NCBI GenBank assembly: GCA_027030245.1 | Contig: JALVFE010000016.1 | Coordinates: 496,001-560,000, forward strand | DNA length: 64,000 nt | Source of the DNA: Melioribacteraceae bacterium | GTDB lineage: Bacteria; Bacteroidota; Ignavibacteria; Ignavibacteriales; Melioribacteraceae | Direction: 5' to 3' | Shown: positions 35,593-46,008 of the stretch, piece after piece | Layout of the letters: each line of letters opens with the position of its first letter | Position numbering within the stretch: position 1 is the stretch's first letter | Program-made: the position numbers and the translations under genes | The notes under the pieces: generated by a model | Told to the model about the DNA's origin: nothing | Database searches by the model: none | What the model saw: the letters and a program-made list of their open reading frames with translations, nothing else

Positions 35593-36765
35593 TTATAATC
35601 TTTCAAAAATTGATGCTACGCCTTGACCCCCGCCGACGCAAGCGGTGACCAGTCCGTATTTTTTGTTCCTTCTTTCCAACTCATTCAAAATTTGAACGGT
35701 AAGTTTGGCGCCGGTGCAACCCAACGGATGCCCTAATGCAATTGCGCCGCCGTTTACGTTTAATATTTCCGTATTTAAATCCAATTCCCTAATAACCGCA
35801 AGCGATTGAGCGGCGAACGCTTCGTTTAATTCAATCAAGTCGATATCGTTTAATTTCATACCGGCTTGTTGTAAAGCTTTGGGAACGGCGGCAACCGGAC
35901 CTATTCCCATAATACGGGGGTCGACTCCAGCAACCGCATACGAAACCATACGGGCAATCGGTTTTAAGTTCAATTCTTTCACCATATCTTCCGACATAAT
36001 CAAGACAAAAGCCGCACCGTCGGAAGTTTGAGAAGAATTGCCGGCAGTTACCGTTCCCCCTTGGGCAAATGCCGGCTTTAATCGGGCTAATGCCTCGAGA
36101 GTTGTATCTTTTCTGGGACCTTCGTCGGTATCGACCACATATTTTTTGGTTTTTCTTTTTCCGTCTTCCAAATAAGTTTGTTCAACTTCCACCGGAACAA
36201 TTTGATCTTTAAAATATCCTTGCTCAATTGCCCGGAGCGCTTTCATATGTGAATTGTAAGAGAATTCGTCTTGCTCTTCTCTGCTGATTTTATAATCATG
36301 CGCAATTTCTTCGGCTGTTAGTCCCATCCCCAAATAATATTCGGGATGATTAACAACCAAATTGTAATTCGGGGCGAGCTTCCAACCGGTCATCGGCACC
36401 ATCGACATTGATTCGGTTCCGCCGGCGATTATGCAATTTGCCATACCGGAACGTATTTTAGAAATTCCTATCGAAATGGTTTCGACTCCGGAAGCGCAAA
36501 ATCTGTTCACCGTTACACCCGGAACTTCTTGCGGAAGACATTGCAGGGCAATCATTCTTCCTATTTGCAAACCTTGTTCGGCTTCCGGGAAAGCATTCCC
36601 CACAATTACATCGTCAATCCTTTTTCTATCCAACTGGGGAACTTGATCGAGCATATAGTTAATTACGTCAGCTGCCAAATCATCCGGGCGATAAAAACGG
36701 AATCCGCCTTTTTTCGCTTTTCCAACGGCCGATCTGTAACCGGCCACGATGTATGCTTCTTTCAT
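35593..36765 (-). CDS. fadA: Acetyl-CoA acyltransferase (thiolase)
   Basis: Thiolysis of 3-ketoacyl-CoA, the last step of beta-oxidation. The 390-residue protein has the nucleophilic Cys 90 in [15 protein letters not shown], the His in [16 protein letters not shown] and the second Cys in [10 protein letters not shown]. These are the three catalytic elements of degradative thiolases. It lies between fadN and fadE in the same order as the Bacillus subtilis fadNAE operon, 27 bases after fadN. Confidence 0.95.
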   Translation of the reverse strand: MKEAYIVAGYRSAVGKAKKGGFRFYRPDDLAADVINYMLDQVPQLDRKRIDDVIVGNAFPEAEQGLQIGRMIALQCLPQEVPGVTVNRFCASGVETISIGISKIRSGMANCIIAGGTESMSMVPMTGWKLAPNYNLVVNHPEYYLGMGLTAEEIAHDYKISREEQDEFSYNSHMKALRAIEQGYFKDQIVPVEVEQTYLEDGKRKTKKYVVDTDEGPRKDTTLEALARLKPAFAQGGTVTAGNSSQTSDGAAFVLIMSEDMVKELNLKPIARMVSYAVAGVDPRIMGIGPVAAVPKALQQAGMKLNDIDLIELNEAFAAQSLAVIRELDLNTEILNVNGGAIALGHPLGCTGAKLTVQILNELERRNKKYGLVTACVGGGQGVASIFERL

Positions 36766-36792
36766 TTTACCTTATATTTTAATTATTAAAAT

Positions 36793-39198
36793 TTAGTTTC
36801 TTAATGGTTTTCCCGTATTAAGAGTATGTTGAATCCGTTCCAGAGTTTTTCTTTCTCCAACGAGACTCAAAAATGCTTCCCTTTCGAGATCGAGTAAATA
36901 TTGTTCATCAACCAGAGTTCCTTCGCTCAAATCGCCGCCGCACATTACATACGCAAGTTTCTCCGCAATCTTCTTATCGTGTTCGGTTATGTATTTGGCT
37001 TTGTAATACGAGTATGCGCCTAGCATTAAAGTAGCCAAGCCGGACTTGCCTAACACTTTGATATCGGTTCTTTTAACGGGTTGGGTGTATCCTTTTTCGG
37101 AAAGCCGGATTACCGACTTTTTAGCTTCGGCAATCACTCTGTTGGGATTCACTGTGTAAACATCCAGCCCTTTTCTAAACAATCCCAAATCATAAGCTTC
37201 GTAAGCCGAAGTGGATACTTTTGCCTGACCGATTGTCAAAAACCTATTTTGGAGTTCAGGAAATTCTATACCGCCTTCCACGTAACTATCTGAAGCTCTA
37301 AGGGTCATTTCTTTCGTACCGCCGCCGGCAGGAATAATTCCCACTCCAACTTCAACCAATCCCATATAAGTTTCAGCCGATGCGTTAATCTGATCGGAAT
37401 GCAAGCACAATTCGCAACCGCCGCCTATTGCAAGGTTGTGCGGAGCGGCAACAACCGGAATTGCCGAATATCTGATACGCATCATTGTGTTTTGAAAAGT
37501 TCTTACCGCTAAATCTATTTCTTCGTATTCCTGTTCTGTTGCCAGCATAAATATCATTGCCAAATTTGCACCGGCGGAAAAATGCGGGCCGTTATTTCCA
37601 ATTACCAATCCGCGAAAATCTTTTTCGGCAATTTCTATGGCTTTGTTAATTCCTTCCAAAATTTCCGTGCCGATGCTGTTCATTTTCGTGTGGAATTCCA
37701 GATTCAAAACCCCGTCTCCGATGTCGTGTAAAGTGGCTCCGGAGTTTTTCCATACCGGCTTTTCGTTTCTGAAATTGTCGAGAATTATAAAACCTTCCTT
37801 ACCGGGAATATCCTTGTAGGTTTTGGTTTTAATATCGTAAAATTGTTTTTTCCCTTTTTCCGTTTTGTAGAAGGAATCGAATCCGCCGTTTAACATATCG
37901 TAAACCCAAGACGCAGGCTTAAGATTCATCTCTTCCATTTTCTTAACGGTCTTTTCCACACCAAGAACATCCCATTGTTCAAACGGACCGAGTTCCCATC
38001 CGAAGCCTGCACGCATTGCATCGTCAATTTTGTAAAGCTCTTCGGTTATTTCGGGAATGCGGTTGGAAGAATATCTAAAAATCATATACGATAATTTGCG
38101 CAAAAACTCACCGGCTTTATCTTTTTGTGCAATCAAAAATCTCAATCTTTCCCTTAAATCTTCAATCGGTTTTGCTGCGCCTACCGAAGCGAATTTCGGT
38201 TTCGAAGGCGGATTGTATTCCAAAGTTTTTACATCAAGTTCAAGAATAACGCGCTGACCCTTTTCATCTTTTGTCTTCTTATAAAATCCTTGTTTGGTTT
38301 TATCTCCGAGCCATTTGTTTTCAACCATTTTGTTTACGAAATCCGGTATCTTAAAAAGCTCGCGCTCTTCGTCATTAGGGCAATCGTTATAAAGATTATT
38401 TGCAACTTTAACGAGCGTATCAAGTCCAACAACGTCCGAAGTTCTGAACGTAGCGGATTTAGGTTTACCGGTTAACGGTCCGGTTAGAACATCAATTTCT
38501 TTCACGGTCAAGTCTAATTCTTTCATCAATTTAAAGACCGCCATTATGCTGTAGACCCCGATTCTATTGGCGATGAACGCGGGCGTATCTTTACAAAGCA
38601 CAACGGTTTTTCCCAAGAACACATCGCCGTAATGCATTATGAAATCTATAACCGACGGGTCTGTTTGCGGAGTCGGAATTAACTCAAGCAATTGAAGATA
38701 TCGCGGCGGATTGAAAAAGTGGGTTCCGCAAAAATGTTTTTGAAAATCTTCGCTTCTGCCTTCTGAAATCAGATGAACGGGAATACCCGATGTATTTGTT
38801 GTTACCAAAGTTCCGGGTTTTCTGAATTTCTCCACTTCGGCAAAAACTTTTTTCTTTATTTCCAAATTTTCAATCACCGCTTCAATAATCCAATCTGCGT
38901 TTCCGAGCCAATCCATATTGTCTTCGAAATTGCCGATTTGTATTCTTGAAGCAAACGACTTATGGTAAATCGGGGAAGGTTTGGATTTTAATACATTTTT
39001 CAGATTGTCGTTAACAATTCTGTTACGCACTGCGGCGTCTTGCAGAGTTAAGCCTTTTTTCTTTTCTTCGTCGGTTAACTCGCGCGGAACAATATCCAAA
39101 AGATAAACCTTGCAACCGATATTAGCGAAATGACAAGCAATGCGGGAGCCCATTACTCCCGAACCGAGAACAGCTACTTCTTTAATTATTCGTTTCAT
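36793..39198 (-). CDS. fadN: 3-hydroxyacyl-CoA dehydrogenase / enoyl-CoA hydratase (FadN-like)
   Basis: A bifunctional 801-residue enzyme with the dehydrogenase first and the hydratase last, the reverse of E. coli FadB. The NAD site is VLGSGVMGSRIACHFANIGC at about 10-29, followed by TNTSGIPVHLI and HFFNPPRYLQLLELIPTP of the dehydrogenase. The crotonase-like part starts near 480 with LNLEFHTKMNSIGTEIL and GNNGPHFSAGANLAMIF. Length and order match Bacillus FadN (YusL). It follows fadD by 36 bases and starts the fadN-A-E block. Confidence 0.94.
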   Translation of the reverse strand: MKRIIKEVAVLGSGVMGSRIACHFANIGCKVYLLDIVPRELTDEEKKKGLTLQDAAVRNRIVNDNLKNVLKSKPSPIYHKSFASRIQIGNFEDNMDWLGNADWIIEAVIENLEIKKKVFAEVEKFRKPGTLVTTNTSGIPVHLISEGRSEDFQKHFCGTHFFNPPRYLQLLELIPTPQTDPSVIDFIMHYGDVFLGKTVVLCKDTPAFIANRIGVYSIMAVFKLMKELDLTVKEIDVLTGPLTGKPKSATFRTSDVVGLDTLVKVANNLYNDCPNDEERELFKIPDFVNKMVENKWLGDKTKQGFYKKTKDEKGQRVILELDVKTLEYNPPSKPKFASVGAAKPIEDLRERLRFLIAQKDKAGEFLRKLSYMIFRYSSNRIPEITEELYKIDDAMRAGFGWELGPFEQWDVLGVEKTVKKMEEMNLKPASWVYDMLNGGFDSFYKTEKGKKQFYDIKTKTYKDIPGKEGFIILDNFRNEKPVWKNSGATLHDIGDGVLNLEFHTKMNSIGTEILEGINKAIEIAEKDFRGLVIGNNGPHFSAGANLAMIFMLATEQEYEEIDLAVRTFQNTMMRIRYSAIPVVAAPHNLAIGGGCELCLHSDQINASAETYMGLVEVGVGIIPAGGGTKEMTLRASDSYVEGGIEFPELQNRFLTIGQAKVSTSAYEAYDLGLFRKGLDVYTVNPNRVIAEAKKSVIRLSEKGYTQPVKRTDIKVLGKSGLATLMLGAYSYYKAKYITEHDKKIAEKLAYVMCGGDLSEGTLVDEQYLLDLEREAFLSLVGERKTLERIQHTLNTGKPLRN

Positions 39199-39234
39199 TT
39201 TAACTTTTCAATTTAATTTATTGATAAATATAAT

Positions 39235-41043
39235 TTACAGAATATTTTTGTAATTCCTTTCTTTTTCCGGATCGTATATTGCCTCGATTAAATCGGCATA
39301 TTTCTTTAACAAAACCCTTCGTTTAAGTTTAAGGGTCGGAGTAAGTTCACCGGTTTCGACTGTCCAATCATCCGGAACCAACGCAATTTTTTTAATTTGT
39401 TGAACTTTTCCGAACCGTTTATTATAAAATTGAACATCTTCCCAAATCCGGTTTTTTACAACATCCGAAGTAATTATTTCTTCGCGTGTTTTTCTTTCCA
39501 CACATTTCTTTTCGCACCACTTAACAATAAACTTGAAATTAGGAACAATAATAGCTGCGGGGAATTTCCGGTTTTCCCCGATAACCATAATCTGTTCGAT
39601 GAAGTTTGATTCTTTCATTTTATTTTCAATCGGTAAAGGCGCAACGAACTTTCCGCCGGAAGTTTTAAACACTTCTTTAACGCGATCGGTAATTTTCAAA
39701 AACCTGCCTTCCACTAGTTCTCCGATATCGCCGGTATGAAACCAACCTTCTTCGTCGATTGCCTCTTTGGTATCTTCGGGTTTATTATAATAGCCGAGCA
39801 TAACGTTCGGACCTTTCGCAAGAATTTCCCCTTGTTCTGAAAGTTTAATTTCCACATCCGGTAAAGGTAACCCGACCGTTCCCAAGTAGAATCCGTCTTC
39901 GGTAAATCTGTTACACGCTAATACCGGCGAAGTTTCCGTTAAGCCGTAACCTTCACGTATCGGAATGCCCGCAGCGGTAAAGATTCTTGCCAAACGCGGT
40001 TGCAACGATGCGGCTCCGCTAATAATTCCTTTCAATTCACCGCCCAATGCTTCCATCCATTTCGTAAAAACCAATTTTCTTGCAATCGACAATTTAAAAT
40101 TGTAAAACCAACCGTTTTTACCCATCGGGTGATAAGCATTTGCCAAAGTTAACGCCCAACCAAATATCGCTTTTTTCGGTCCGGAAAGTTCCCTTCCCTT
40201 TTCCATAATTCTGTCGAAAATCTTCTCTATTAAACGCGGAACGGTCGTAAAATAATTGGGCTTTATTTCTCTTATGTTTTCTCCGATTTTATCAAGGCTT
40301 TCCGCATAGTAAATTTGCGCGCCTACCGCTAAATAATAATACGATGCGGTTCGTTCGAAGATATGGCATAACGGTAAAAAACTGATAATTCTATGCTCGT
40401 GAGATATCGGCATTACACCGATTAACGAAATTATATTGGAAATGATATTATAATGCGAAAGCATAACGCCTTTGGGAACACCCGTAGTGCCGGAAGTATA
40501 AATTATTGTTGCCAAATCGTTCGCATTGATGGAATTCTTAATTTCATCCAACTTGTCTCTCAATGATTCATCTGCCGCAGATGTAATTTCCTTCCAGTTT
40601 TTCAATCCTTCAATCTCGTCGAAGGTATAAACGTTAATTTCCCAATCTAATCCGGCCTTAACTCTTTCAACCTTATCATATAGTTCCACATTTTCTACAA
40701 AAACAAGTCTGACGTGTGCATCGGTAAAAATGTATTTGTAATTTTCTTCGCTCATGTTAGGATAGAGCGGCACCACAATTGCACCGATTTGTAACGAAGC
40801 AATATCTGTGATGTTCCATTCAACTCTGTTCCGGGAAATAATGGCAATTTTATCTCCAGGCGAGTAGCCGTTGGCAATTAAACCGAGACTCATTTTATCG
40901 ATAATTTCCTGGAGACGGGAAGAGCTGAATTTTCTCCATTTGCCTTCCACCTTATCGCAAATTGCATCTTCGTTAAAATAATTTTCAATTTGATACGGAA
41001 TGACATCGAATAAGCGGTTTTTTATTATTTGCATTCGAGCCAT
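39235..41043 (-). CDS. fadD: Long-chain fatty acid-CoA ligase (AMP-forming)
   Basis: Activates fatty acids to acyl-CoA using ATP. The 602-residue protein has the AMP-binding P-loop TIIYTSGTTGVPKGVMLSH, the substrate loop GYGLTETSPVLACN and the hinge motif GWFHTGDIGEL, with TDRVKEVFKTSGGKFVAP. I chose ATG 41043 (MARMQIIKNRLFDVIPYQ). The open frame extends to 41247, but that would run through the promoter, the palindrome and into the divergent regulator gene. First gene of the fad operon. Its TTGACA-N17-TATTTT promoter overlaps the palindromic operator at 41095-41135, so the divergent regulator probably controls it. Confidence 0.94.
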   Translation of the reverse strand: MARMQIIKNRLFDVIPYQIENYFNEDAICDKVEGKWRKFSSSRLQEIIDKMSLGLIANGYSPGDKIAIISRNRVEWNITDIASLQIGAIVVPLYPNMSEENYKYIFTDAHVRLVFVENVELYDKVERVKAGLDWEINVYTFDEIEGLKNWKEITSAADESLRDKLDEIKNSINANDLATIIYTSGTTGVPKGVMLSHYNIISNIISLIGVMPISHEHRIISFLPLCHIFERTASYYYLAVGAQIYYAESLDKIGENIREIKPNYFTTVPRLIEKIFDRIMEKGRELSGPKKAIFGWALTLANAYHPMGKNGWFYNFKLSIARKLVFTKWMEALGGELKGIISGAASLQPRLARIFTAAGIPIREGYGLTETSPVLACNRFTEDGFYLGTVGLPLPDVEIKLSEQGEILAKGPNVMLGYYNKPEDTKEAIDEEGWFHTGDIGELVEGRFLKITDRVKEVFKTSGGKFVAPLPIENKMKESNFIEQIMVIGENRKFPAAIIVPNFKFIVKWCEKKCVERKTREEIITSDVVKNRIWEDVQFYNKRFGKVQQIKKIALVPDDWTVETGELTPTLKLKRRVLLKKYADLIEAIYDPEKERNYKNIL

Positions 41044-41080
41044 TTGCCATCCGTTTTGTTGAGTGGATTTATCGTGAGTA

Positions 41081-41109
41081 AAAATAAAAAGATAAAAATT
41101 CATTGTCAA
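41081..41109 (-). promoter_or_regulatory. fadD operon promoter
   Basis: On the minus strand TTGACA (41104-41109) is followed after 17 bases by TATTTT (41081-41086), a sigma-70-like arrangement about 38 bases before the fadD ATG. The TTGACA lies inside the palindrome, so binding of a regulator would block it. Confidence 0.5.
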
Positions 41110-41135
41110 GCGAATTTTCGCTAATAATGAATTTT
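41095..41135. promoter_or_regulatory. Palindromic operator in the fadD/regulator divergent region
   Basis: Outer arms AAAATTCATT (41095-41104) and AATGAATTTT (41126-41135) enclose the core AGCGAATTTTCGCT (41109-41122), itself a palindrome. The symmetry, about 41 bases, and the central position between divergent genes suggest the binding site of the XRE/ScfR-like protein encoded next door. Confidence 0.6.
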
Positions 41136-41140
41136 TGCTA

Positions 41141-41171
41141 TTTGTTGATATTCCAGATTTGTTTATATTTG
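41141..41171 (+). promoter_or_regulatory. Bacteroidota-type promoter of the fad regulator gene
   Basis: TTTG (41141-41144) and TATATTTG (41164-41171) are exactly 19 bases apart, a perfect TTTG-N19-TAnnTTTG match. The RNA would start about 15 bases before the ATG at 41194. Confidence 0.7.
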
Positions 41172-41193
41172 GATATAATTTCCCAAAAAGTTT

Positions 41194-42702
41194 ATGGAAC
41201 TTACTACCAAATACATAAAACTTATTTTCGGATTGAAGCTCAAGCAATACCGCCTGGATAAAGGAATGTCTCTCGGCGAATTGGCAAGGAAATCCGATTT
41301 ATCGGTATCATACTTAAACGAAATAGAAAGCGGGAAAAAATATCCTAAGCAAGATAAAATTGCCGCGCTAGCCCGCACGCTTGGCGTTTCTTACGACAAA
41401 CTTGTTTCTTTAAAGTTAAATAAAAAACTCGCTCCTATCGGAGAATTGCTCGAGTCGAATATTCTTGACCAATTACCTCTCGATCATTACGGAATTGATA
41501 TTCAAAAACTGATAATCCAACTTTCCAATGCTCCCGCTCAACTTAATGCTTTGGTTTCCACGCTTATAGAAATGGCAAGAAGCTCCGAGCTAAGCGATAA
41601 CGCTTTCAGCAAAACGGCTTTGCGGACATATAAAGAATTGAACGAAAATTATTTTGAAGACATAGAAATATCCGTTGAGAAATTCAAAGCAAAATACAAA
41701 ATCGATAAAACAAAAAGCGTAACATATAATAAACTAAAAAAAATATTAACCGAACAGTTTAATTACGAACTGAACGATAAAGCCCTTGCGGACAACGAAG
41801 AACTTTCATCAATCCGTGCAATTGTAATTCCCGGAAATAAAAATAAACTTTTAATCAATCCGAAATTAAAACCCGAACAGAAATTATTTATTCTGGCGAA
41901 AGAGCTTGGATATCTTTTCATGAAAATTGAAGAACGGTCTTACGTTTATGCAAGAAGACCTCTTAAATCTTTTGATGAACTATTAAACAATTACCGGACT
42001 TCTTATTTCGCAACGGCATTAATTATCGATAAGAATCAATACATAAAAGAAATTAAATCGTTCTTTAACAAAAAAAATTGGGACGGGCATTTTTTACTAA
42101 AGTTAATTACCAAGTTTAACGCAACTCCGGAAATGTTTTTCCAAAGGCTAACAAACATTGCATCGAAATATTTGGAACTAAACGGGTTTTTCTTTCTACG
42201 TTTCAACAAAGAAATAGGAACTGACGAAATTTCCCTTTCGAAGGAGATGAGACTTAACATAAGACAAAATCCCGGCGGATACCAAGCCGACGAACATTAT
42301 TGCCGCAGATGGATATCAATAGGCGTTTTGAAACAATTGGAAGAAAGGGTGAAAAAATCGAAAGGTTTCGACGATAAAATTGCCGGAATTCAAATTTCAC
42401 ATTTTTACGAAACAGACGAAAAGTTCCTCACAATTTCGGTTGCACGACCAAGCACATTAATTAAAAATACGTTAATCAGCATAACAGTCGGTTTTCTTTT
42501 GGATGAAAAAACCGGTGCCGTTATTAAATTCAGTAACGACCCTAAAATCAAAACGGTTAAAGTCCATAACACTTGCGAAAGATGCGGAATAACAGATTGC
42601 AAAGTCAGGGTTGCCCCGCCAATAGTTTTAACGAGAAAACAAGAAAGCTTGAAAGTGGATAACGCTTTACAAAAATTAATTTCCGAACTCGGGAAAAATT
42701 AA
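41194..42702 (+). CDS. XRE-family transcriptional regulator, ScfR/RamB type with IrrE-like domain
   Basis: A 502-residue regulator. Residues 10-65 form an XRE helix-turn-helix (YRLDKGMSLGELARKSDLSV, then SYLNEIESGKKYPKQDKI). The middle resembles the IrrE/ImmA-type domain of this family, although a HEXXH zinc site is not evident. The C-terminal block has CERCGITDCKVRVAPP (Cys 461, 464, 469), the hallmark of ScfR/RamB short-chain fatty-acid regulators. Family members sense acyl-CoA or acetate status. Facing fadD across a palindrome, it is very likely the local repressor or activator of beta-oxidation. It ends four bases from the convergent ltaE. Confidence 0.88.
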   Translation: MELTTKYIKLIFGLKLKQYRLDKGMSLGELARKSDLSVSYLNEIESGKKYPKQDKIAALARTLGVSYDKLVSLKLNKKLAPIGELLESNILDQLPLDHYGIDIQKLIIQLSNAPAQLNALVSTLIEMARSSELSDNAFSKTALRTYKELNENYFEDIEISVEKFKAKYKIDKTKSVTYNKLKKILTEQFNYELNDKALADNEELSSIRAIVIPGNKNKLLINPKLKPEQKLFILAKELGYLFMKIEERSYVYARRPLKSFDELLNNYRTSYFATALIIDKNQYIKEIKSFFNKKNWDGHFLLKLITKFNATPEMFFQRLTNIASKYLELNGFFFLRFNKEIGTDEISLSKEMRLNIRQNPGGYQADEHYCRRWISIGVLKQLEERVKKSKGFDDKIAGIQISHFYETDEKFLTISVARPSTLIKNTLISITVGFLLDEKTGAVIKFSNDPKIKTVKVHNTCERCGITDCKVRVAPPIVLTRKQESLKVDNALQKLISELGKN

Positions 42703-42706
42703 AATA

Positions 42707-43738
42707 TTAATTTATTTCACTTAAAATTTGTTTTGCCTTTTCTATTTCATCCCAACCGGCATCCATGTGGGTTACAGCCCGCAGAGAGCCGACGGTTCCG
42801 ACCGAAAGCAATAATCCCTTCCCTTTTGCTTGAGCCAAAACCTCATCCACGCTTTTTCTTAAAGGTTTGAATATTAAAATGTTTGTCTGGACAAGACCGG
42901 GGTCAATTTCAAAATTATCCAGACCGTTAATAAATTGAGCAAGGTCTTTTGCTTTCTCGTGATCTTCCGCTAACCGTTCGATATTATTTTTAACCGCATA
43001 TAATCCCGCCGCGGCAATAATTCCCACTTGCCTCATACCGCCGCCCCAAGCTTTCCTTACGCGGAACGCTTCCGTAATAAAGTCTTTCGTTCCGGCAATT
43101 ACCGAACCGATCGGAGCTCCCAAACCTTTGGAAAGACAAACGGAAACAGAATCAAAATAAGCAGCGTATTCTTTGGGTGCAATTCCGGTTGCAACGGACG
43201 CATTCCACAATCTCGCGCCGTCCAAATGGAATTTTAAGTTATGCTTATCGACCAACTGCCGTAACTCTTTAATTATTCCGATAGGATAAATTGTTCCGCC
43301 CGCCCTGTTGTGAGTATTCTCGACTTCTATTACTTTTGTTCTTGGCATGTAGTAAGCGCTTGTTGGTCTAATTAAAGGCTCCACTTTATCCGGAGTTATT
43401 ATTCCGTTTTCCCCTCGAACAGGATACAACTGGATTCCGCTCACTGCAGCCGGCGTACCGGATTCGTATTGAAAAATATGCGCATCGGCTTCGCATATCA
43501 CTTCGTCGCCGGGAGATGTATGCACATTCAAACTTATTTGATTTCCCATCAAACCGCTGGGCACAAACAAAGCTGCTTCTTTTCCCAAAAGACCGGCAAC
43601 ATATTCTTCCAATTCGTTAACCGTCGGGTCTTCTTTATAAACATCGTCTCCCACTTCTGCTTCGTACATTGCTTTTCTCATTCCGGTCGAAGGTTTTGTA
43701 ACGGTATCGCTGCGCAAATCTATAAATTTTCCGTTCAT
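42707..43738 (-). CDS. ltaE: Low-specificity L-threonine aldolase
   Basis: A PLP enzyme splitting threonine to glycine and acetaldehyde. The 343-residue protein has the PLP-lysine region [19 protein letters not shown] (Lys near 200), the substrate region [15 protein letters not shown] and [14 protein letters not shown]. Its N-terminus [20 protein letters not shown] is the family signature. It is the last gene of the era-to-ltaE operon, three bases after lnt. Confidence 0.95.
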   Translation of the reverse strand: MNGKFIDLRSDTVTKPSTGMRKAMYEAEVGDDVYKEDPTVNELEEYVAGLLGKEAALFVPSGLMGNQISLNVHTSPGDEVICEADAHIFQYESGTPAAVSGIQLYPVRGENGIITPDKVEPLIRPTSAYYMPRTKVIEVENTHNRAGGTIYPIGIIKELRQLVDKHNLKFHLDGARLWNASVATGIAPKEYAAYFDSVSVCLSKGLGAPIGSVIAGTKDFITEAFRVRKAWGGGMRQVGIIAAAGLYAVKNNIERLAEDHEKAKDLAQFINGLDNFEIDPGLVQTNILIFKPLRKSVDEVLAQAKGKGLLLSVGTVGSLRAVTHMDAGWDEIEKAKQILSEIN

Positions 43739-43741
43739 GTT

Positions 43742-45400
43742 TTATCTCCCAGTTTTTCTTCGAATCGAATTAATAATCATAATTAGAATAATAATTCCGG
43801 TGAATACCAAAACCAACGCAGGCACAAGCAAAGGATGCGCGGTATAAAAAGTTATATTCTTCATCGGAACGATTTCACCGGTAAGAACCGTTCGTTCGAA
43901 CATTTTAGTTTCTTCCAAAGTATTTCCGAGCGGATCGATGATACAGCTTATACCTCCGTTTGCCGCGCGTACAACAAATCTGCGGTTTTCCACTGCCCGC
44001 AATACACTGATTTCCTTGTGCTGATACGGTCCGCTCGAATTTCCGTACCAACTGTCGTTAGTAACGACCGCAATAAACTCTCCTCCTTTTTTTACAAACG
44101 AAGCAACGAAACCGGGATAAATCGATTCAATGCAAATCACTGCTGCGGCTTTAACCGGGCGTTTCAGTTTTCCGTTATCAATAATGAAAACCGTCGTATC
44201 CGTGCCGGTATTCCAGCTCGATATTCCAACGTTCCACTTAATCCACTTTCCTAGGAATGGAAGTTTTTCCACGTACGGAACTTTCTCACCGAAAGGAACC
44301 AACTTTATTTTACCGTATGTTTGAACTTCCTCCATTCCGGGATTAAACGCCAGCGCCGAATTATAAGAAGTGTATAAGGTTTTACTGTTCTTCAAATGTT
44401 TGGCATCCTCCGGGGCTAACGAAGGATTATGGTAAAACTTAACATTTGGCATACCCGTAATAAGCGAAACGGAATTCGAATCCAGAAAACTTCGTATCCG
44501 CTTTACTTCTTTTTCGTATCTGCCGGTTAATAAATAAACAGGCAAAGCCGTTTCGGGCCAAACTAGAATTTGCGCTCCTTCATCTACCGCTTTTTCCGAA
44601 AGTTCGAAATACATATTCAGTTGTTCGTTCAAATTCCCCACTTCCCATTTCTTCCAAGGATTTAAATTGGGTTGAACCAAACCGACTTTAATTTTTTCCG
44701 CCGGTAACTCAAAATCGTTAATCTTAATGTTGCCGTAAATGATTGGCAGAATCAACAAAGTTAAACCGGTACTTAAATAAAACGAATTGACCAGTTTTTT
44801 TTCGAAAAATAATTTTAGACTATAAAACAAAAACAGATTGACATATAAAATCAATAACGATAAACCGTATGCGCCTATGATATCCGCTATTTGAATATAG
44901 GAACGGAAATAAGGCAGACTGTTTCCCAAAGTCAACCACGGAAATCTGAACTCGGTTACACTGTACAGATATTCGTAGGTTACCCAAAACAGCGGGAAGG
45001 ATAACATTGCGGTTTTTGTGGAAATTTTTCTCTTTGCAAAGTAAAACAGAGTGGAAGGAATTAAAAACAATAACGGGTTAAAAAACATTAAAACGGTTCC
45101 GGCAATCAACAGAAACGGGTCTGCATCGGGAGTCCAACTCCCAACCCAATAAAGAGTGATTATGTTAAATATGAATGCAGTAAAATATGTAAACCTGTTT
45201 ATCTCACCAAGACCGTTAAGTTTTTCCAATTTGAATAAGTATGGAATGAGAGCCACGAAAATCAAATAAGGAAAAGGTACCGGCGGAAAAGAAATTCCCA
45301 ACATCACTCCGCTTATAAGCCCGAAAGTATATTTTTGCTTTCTTGCTTTCCTTTCTTCCGTGGTTAAATTTTTGCCGGAGATGTAGTTAATAAAATTCAA
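43742..45400 (-). CDS. lnt: Apolipoprotein N-acyltransferase
   Basis: Adds the third acyl chain to lipoproteins in the inner membrane. In 552 residues, about six N-terminal helices precede the nitrilase-like domain with the Glu-Lys-Cys triad. Glu is in ILVWPETALPV, Lys in GKIKLVPFGEKVPYVEKL and Cys in AAVICIESIYPGFV. NDSWYGNSSGPYQHKE is also present. A C-terminal membrane helix follows. The last four bases of dedA overlap its start. Confidence 0.94.
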   Translation of the reverse strand: MNFINYISGKNLTTEERKARKQKYTFGLISGVMLGISFPPVPFPYLIFVALIPYLFKLEKLNGLGEINRFTYFTAFIFNIITLYWVGSWTPDADPFLLIAGTVLMFFNPLLFLIPSTLFYFAKRKISTKTAMLSFPLFWVTYEYLYSVTEFRFPWLTLGNSLPYFRSYIQIADIIGAYGLSLLILYVNLFLFYSLKLFFEKKLVNSFYLSTGLTLLILPIIYGNIKINDFELPAEKIKVGLVQPNLNPWKKWEVGNLNEQLNMYFELSEKAVDEGAQILVWPETALPVYLLTGRYEKEVKRIRSFLDSNSVSLITGMPNVKFYHNPSLAPEDAKHLKNSKTLYTSYNSALAFNPGMEEVQTYGKIKLVPFGEKVPYVEKLPFLGKWIKWNVGISSWNTGTDTTVFIIDNGKLKRPVKAAAVICIESIYPGFVASFVKKGGEFIAVVTNDSWYGNSSGPYQHKEISVLRAVENRRFVVRAANGGISCIIDPLGNTLEETKMFERTVLTGEIVPMKNITFYTAHPLLVPALVLVFTGIIILIMIINSIRRKTGR

Positions 45401-46008
45401 CTTTGTGCTTTACGTTTATTTAGAAAATACTTAACAGCAAAATACAAAATAACAACTGCAGTAAGCGCATAAACAATGTGCGAATATGTCGTAAGATAAT
45501 AATCAATCAATTGGGCATTACGTCCGAGTTGCATACCCATAAAGATAATTAAAGTATTCCACAAGAAAGCGCTGATTAAAGCATAAACGAAAGTTTTCCA
45601 AACGTTCAATTCGTGCACACCGGCAAAAAAACTGATTACCGAACGCGTGCCGGGTAGAAACCTGTTTGCCAAAACTATCCAATAGCCGTATTTCGAAAAC
45701 CATTCGTCCGTTTTATGTAATGCATCCTTACTTATAAATTTTAATTTTCCGGTACGCAAAACTTTTTCACTAAGAAAATAACCGACGTAATACATTAAGA
45801 TAAAACCCAGAGCGCTGCCAATACTGGTAATGAACAAAACGGGAATAAAACTCACCGAAGTTGTTGCAATAAGCGAAGCGCCGATAACAACCACAACATC
45901 GCTGGGAGAAGGGGGAAATACATTTTCGATAAACGCAAAGAAAAACAAGATAAAATAAATCCAAGCGGGATCGAGCGAACTGATATATGCAATAATTTCT
46001 TCAATCAT
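45397..46008 (-). CDS. DedA/VTT family membrane protein
   Basis: A 203-residue protein with four or more helices and the SNARE-associated (VTT) domain. Motifs are [19 protein letters not shown] near the start and [20 protein letters not shown] with the conserved R-x3-G-x-R. DedA proteins move undecaprenyl phosphate or phosphatidylethanolamine between leaflets; which substrate applies here is unknown. It overlaps ispF by eight bases and lnt by four. Confidence 0.9.
   Translation of the reverse strand: MIEEIIAYISSLDPAWIYFILFFFAFIENVFPPSPSDVVVVIGASLIATTSVSFIPVLFITSIGSALGFILMYYVGYFLSEKVLRTGKLKFISKDALHKTDEWFSKYGYWIVLANRFLPGTRSVISFFAGVHELNVWKTFVYALISAFLWNTLIIFMGMQLGRNAQLIDYYLTTYSHIVYALTAVVILYFAVKYFLNKRKAQS

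Noticed and set aside
41044-41247. N-terminal extension of the fad ligase frame
   Set aside because: It crosses the promoter, the palindrome and the divergent regulator gene; the family N-terminus fits ATG 41043.
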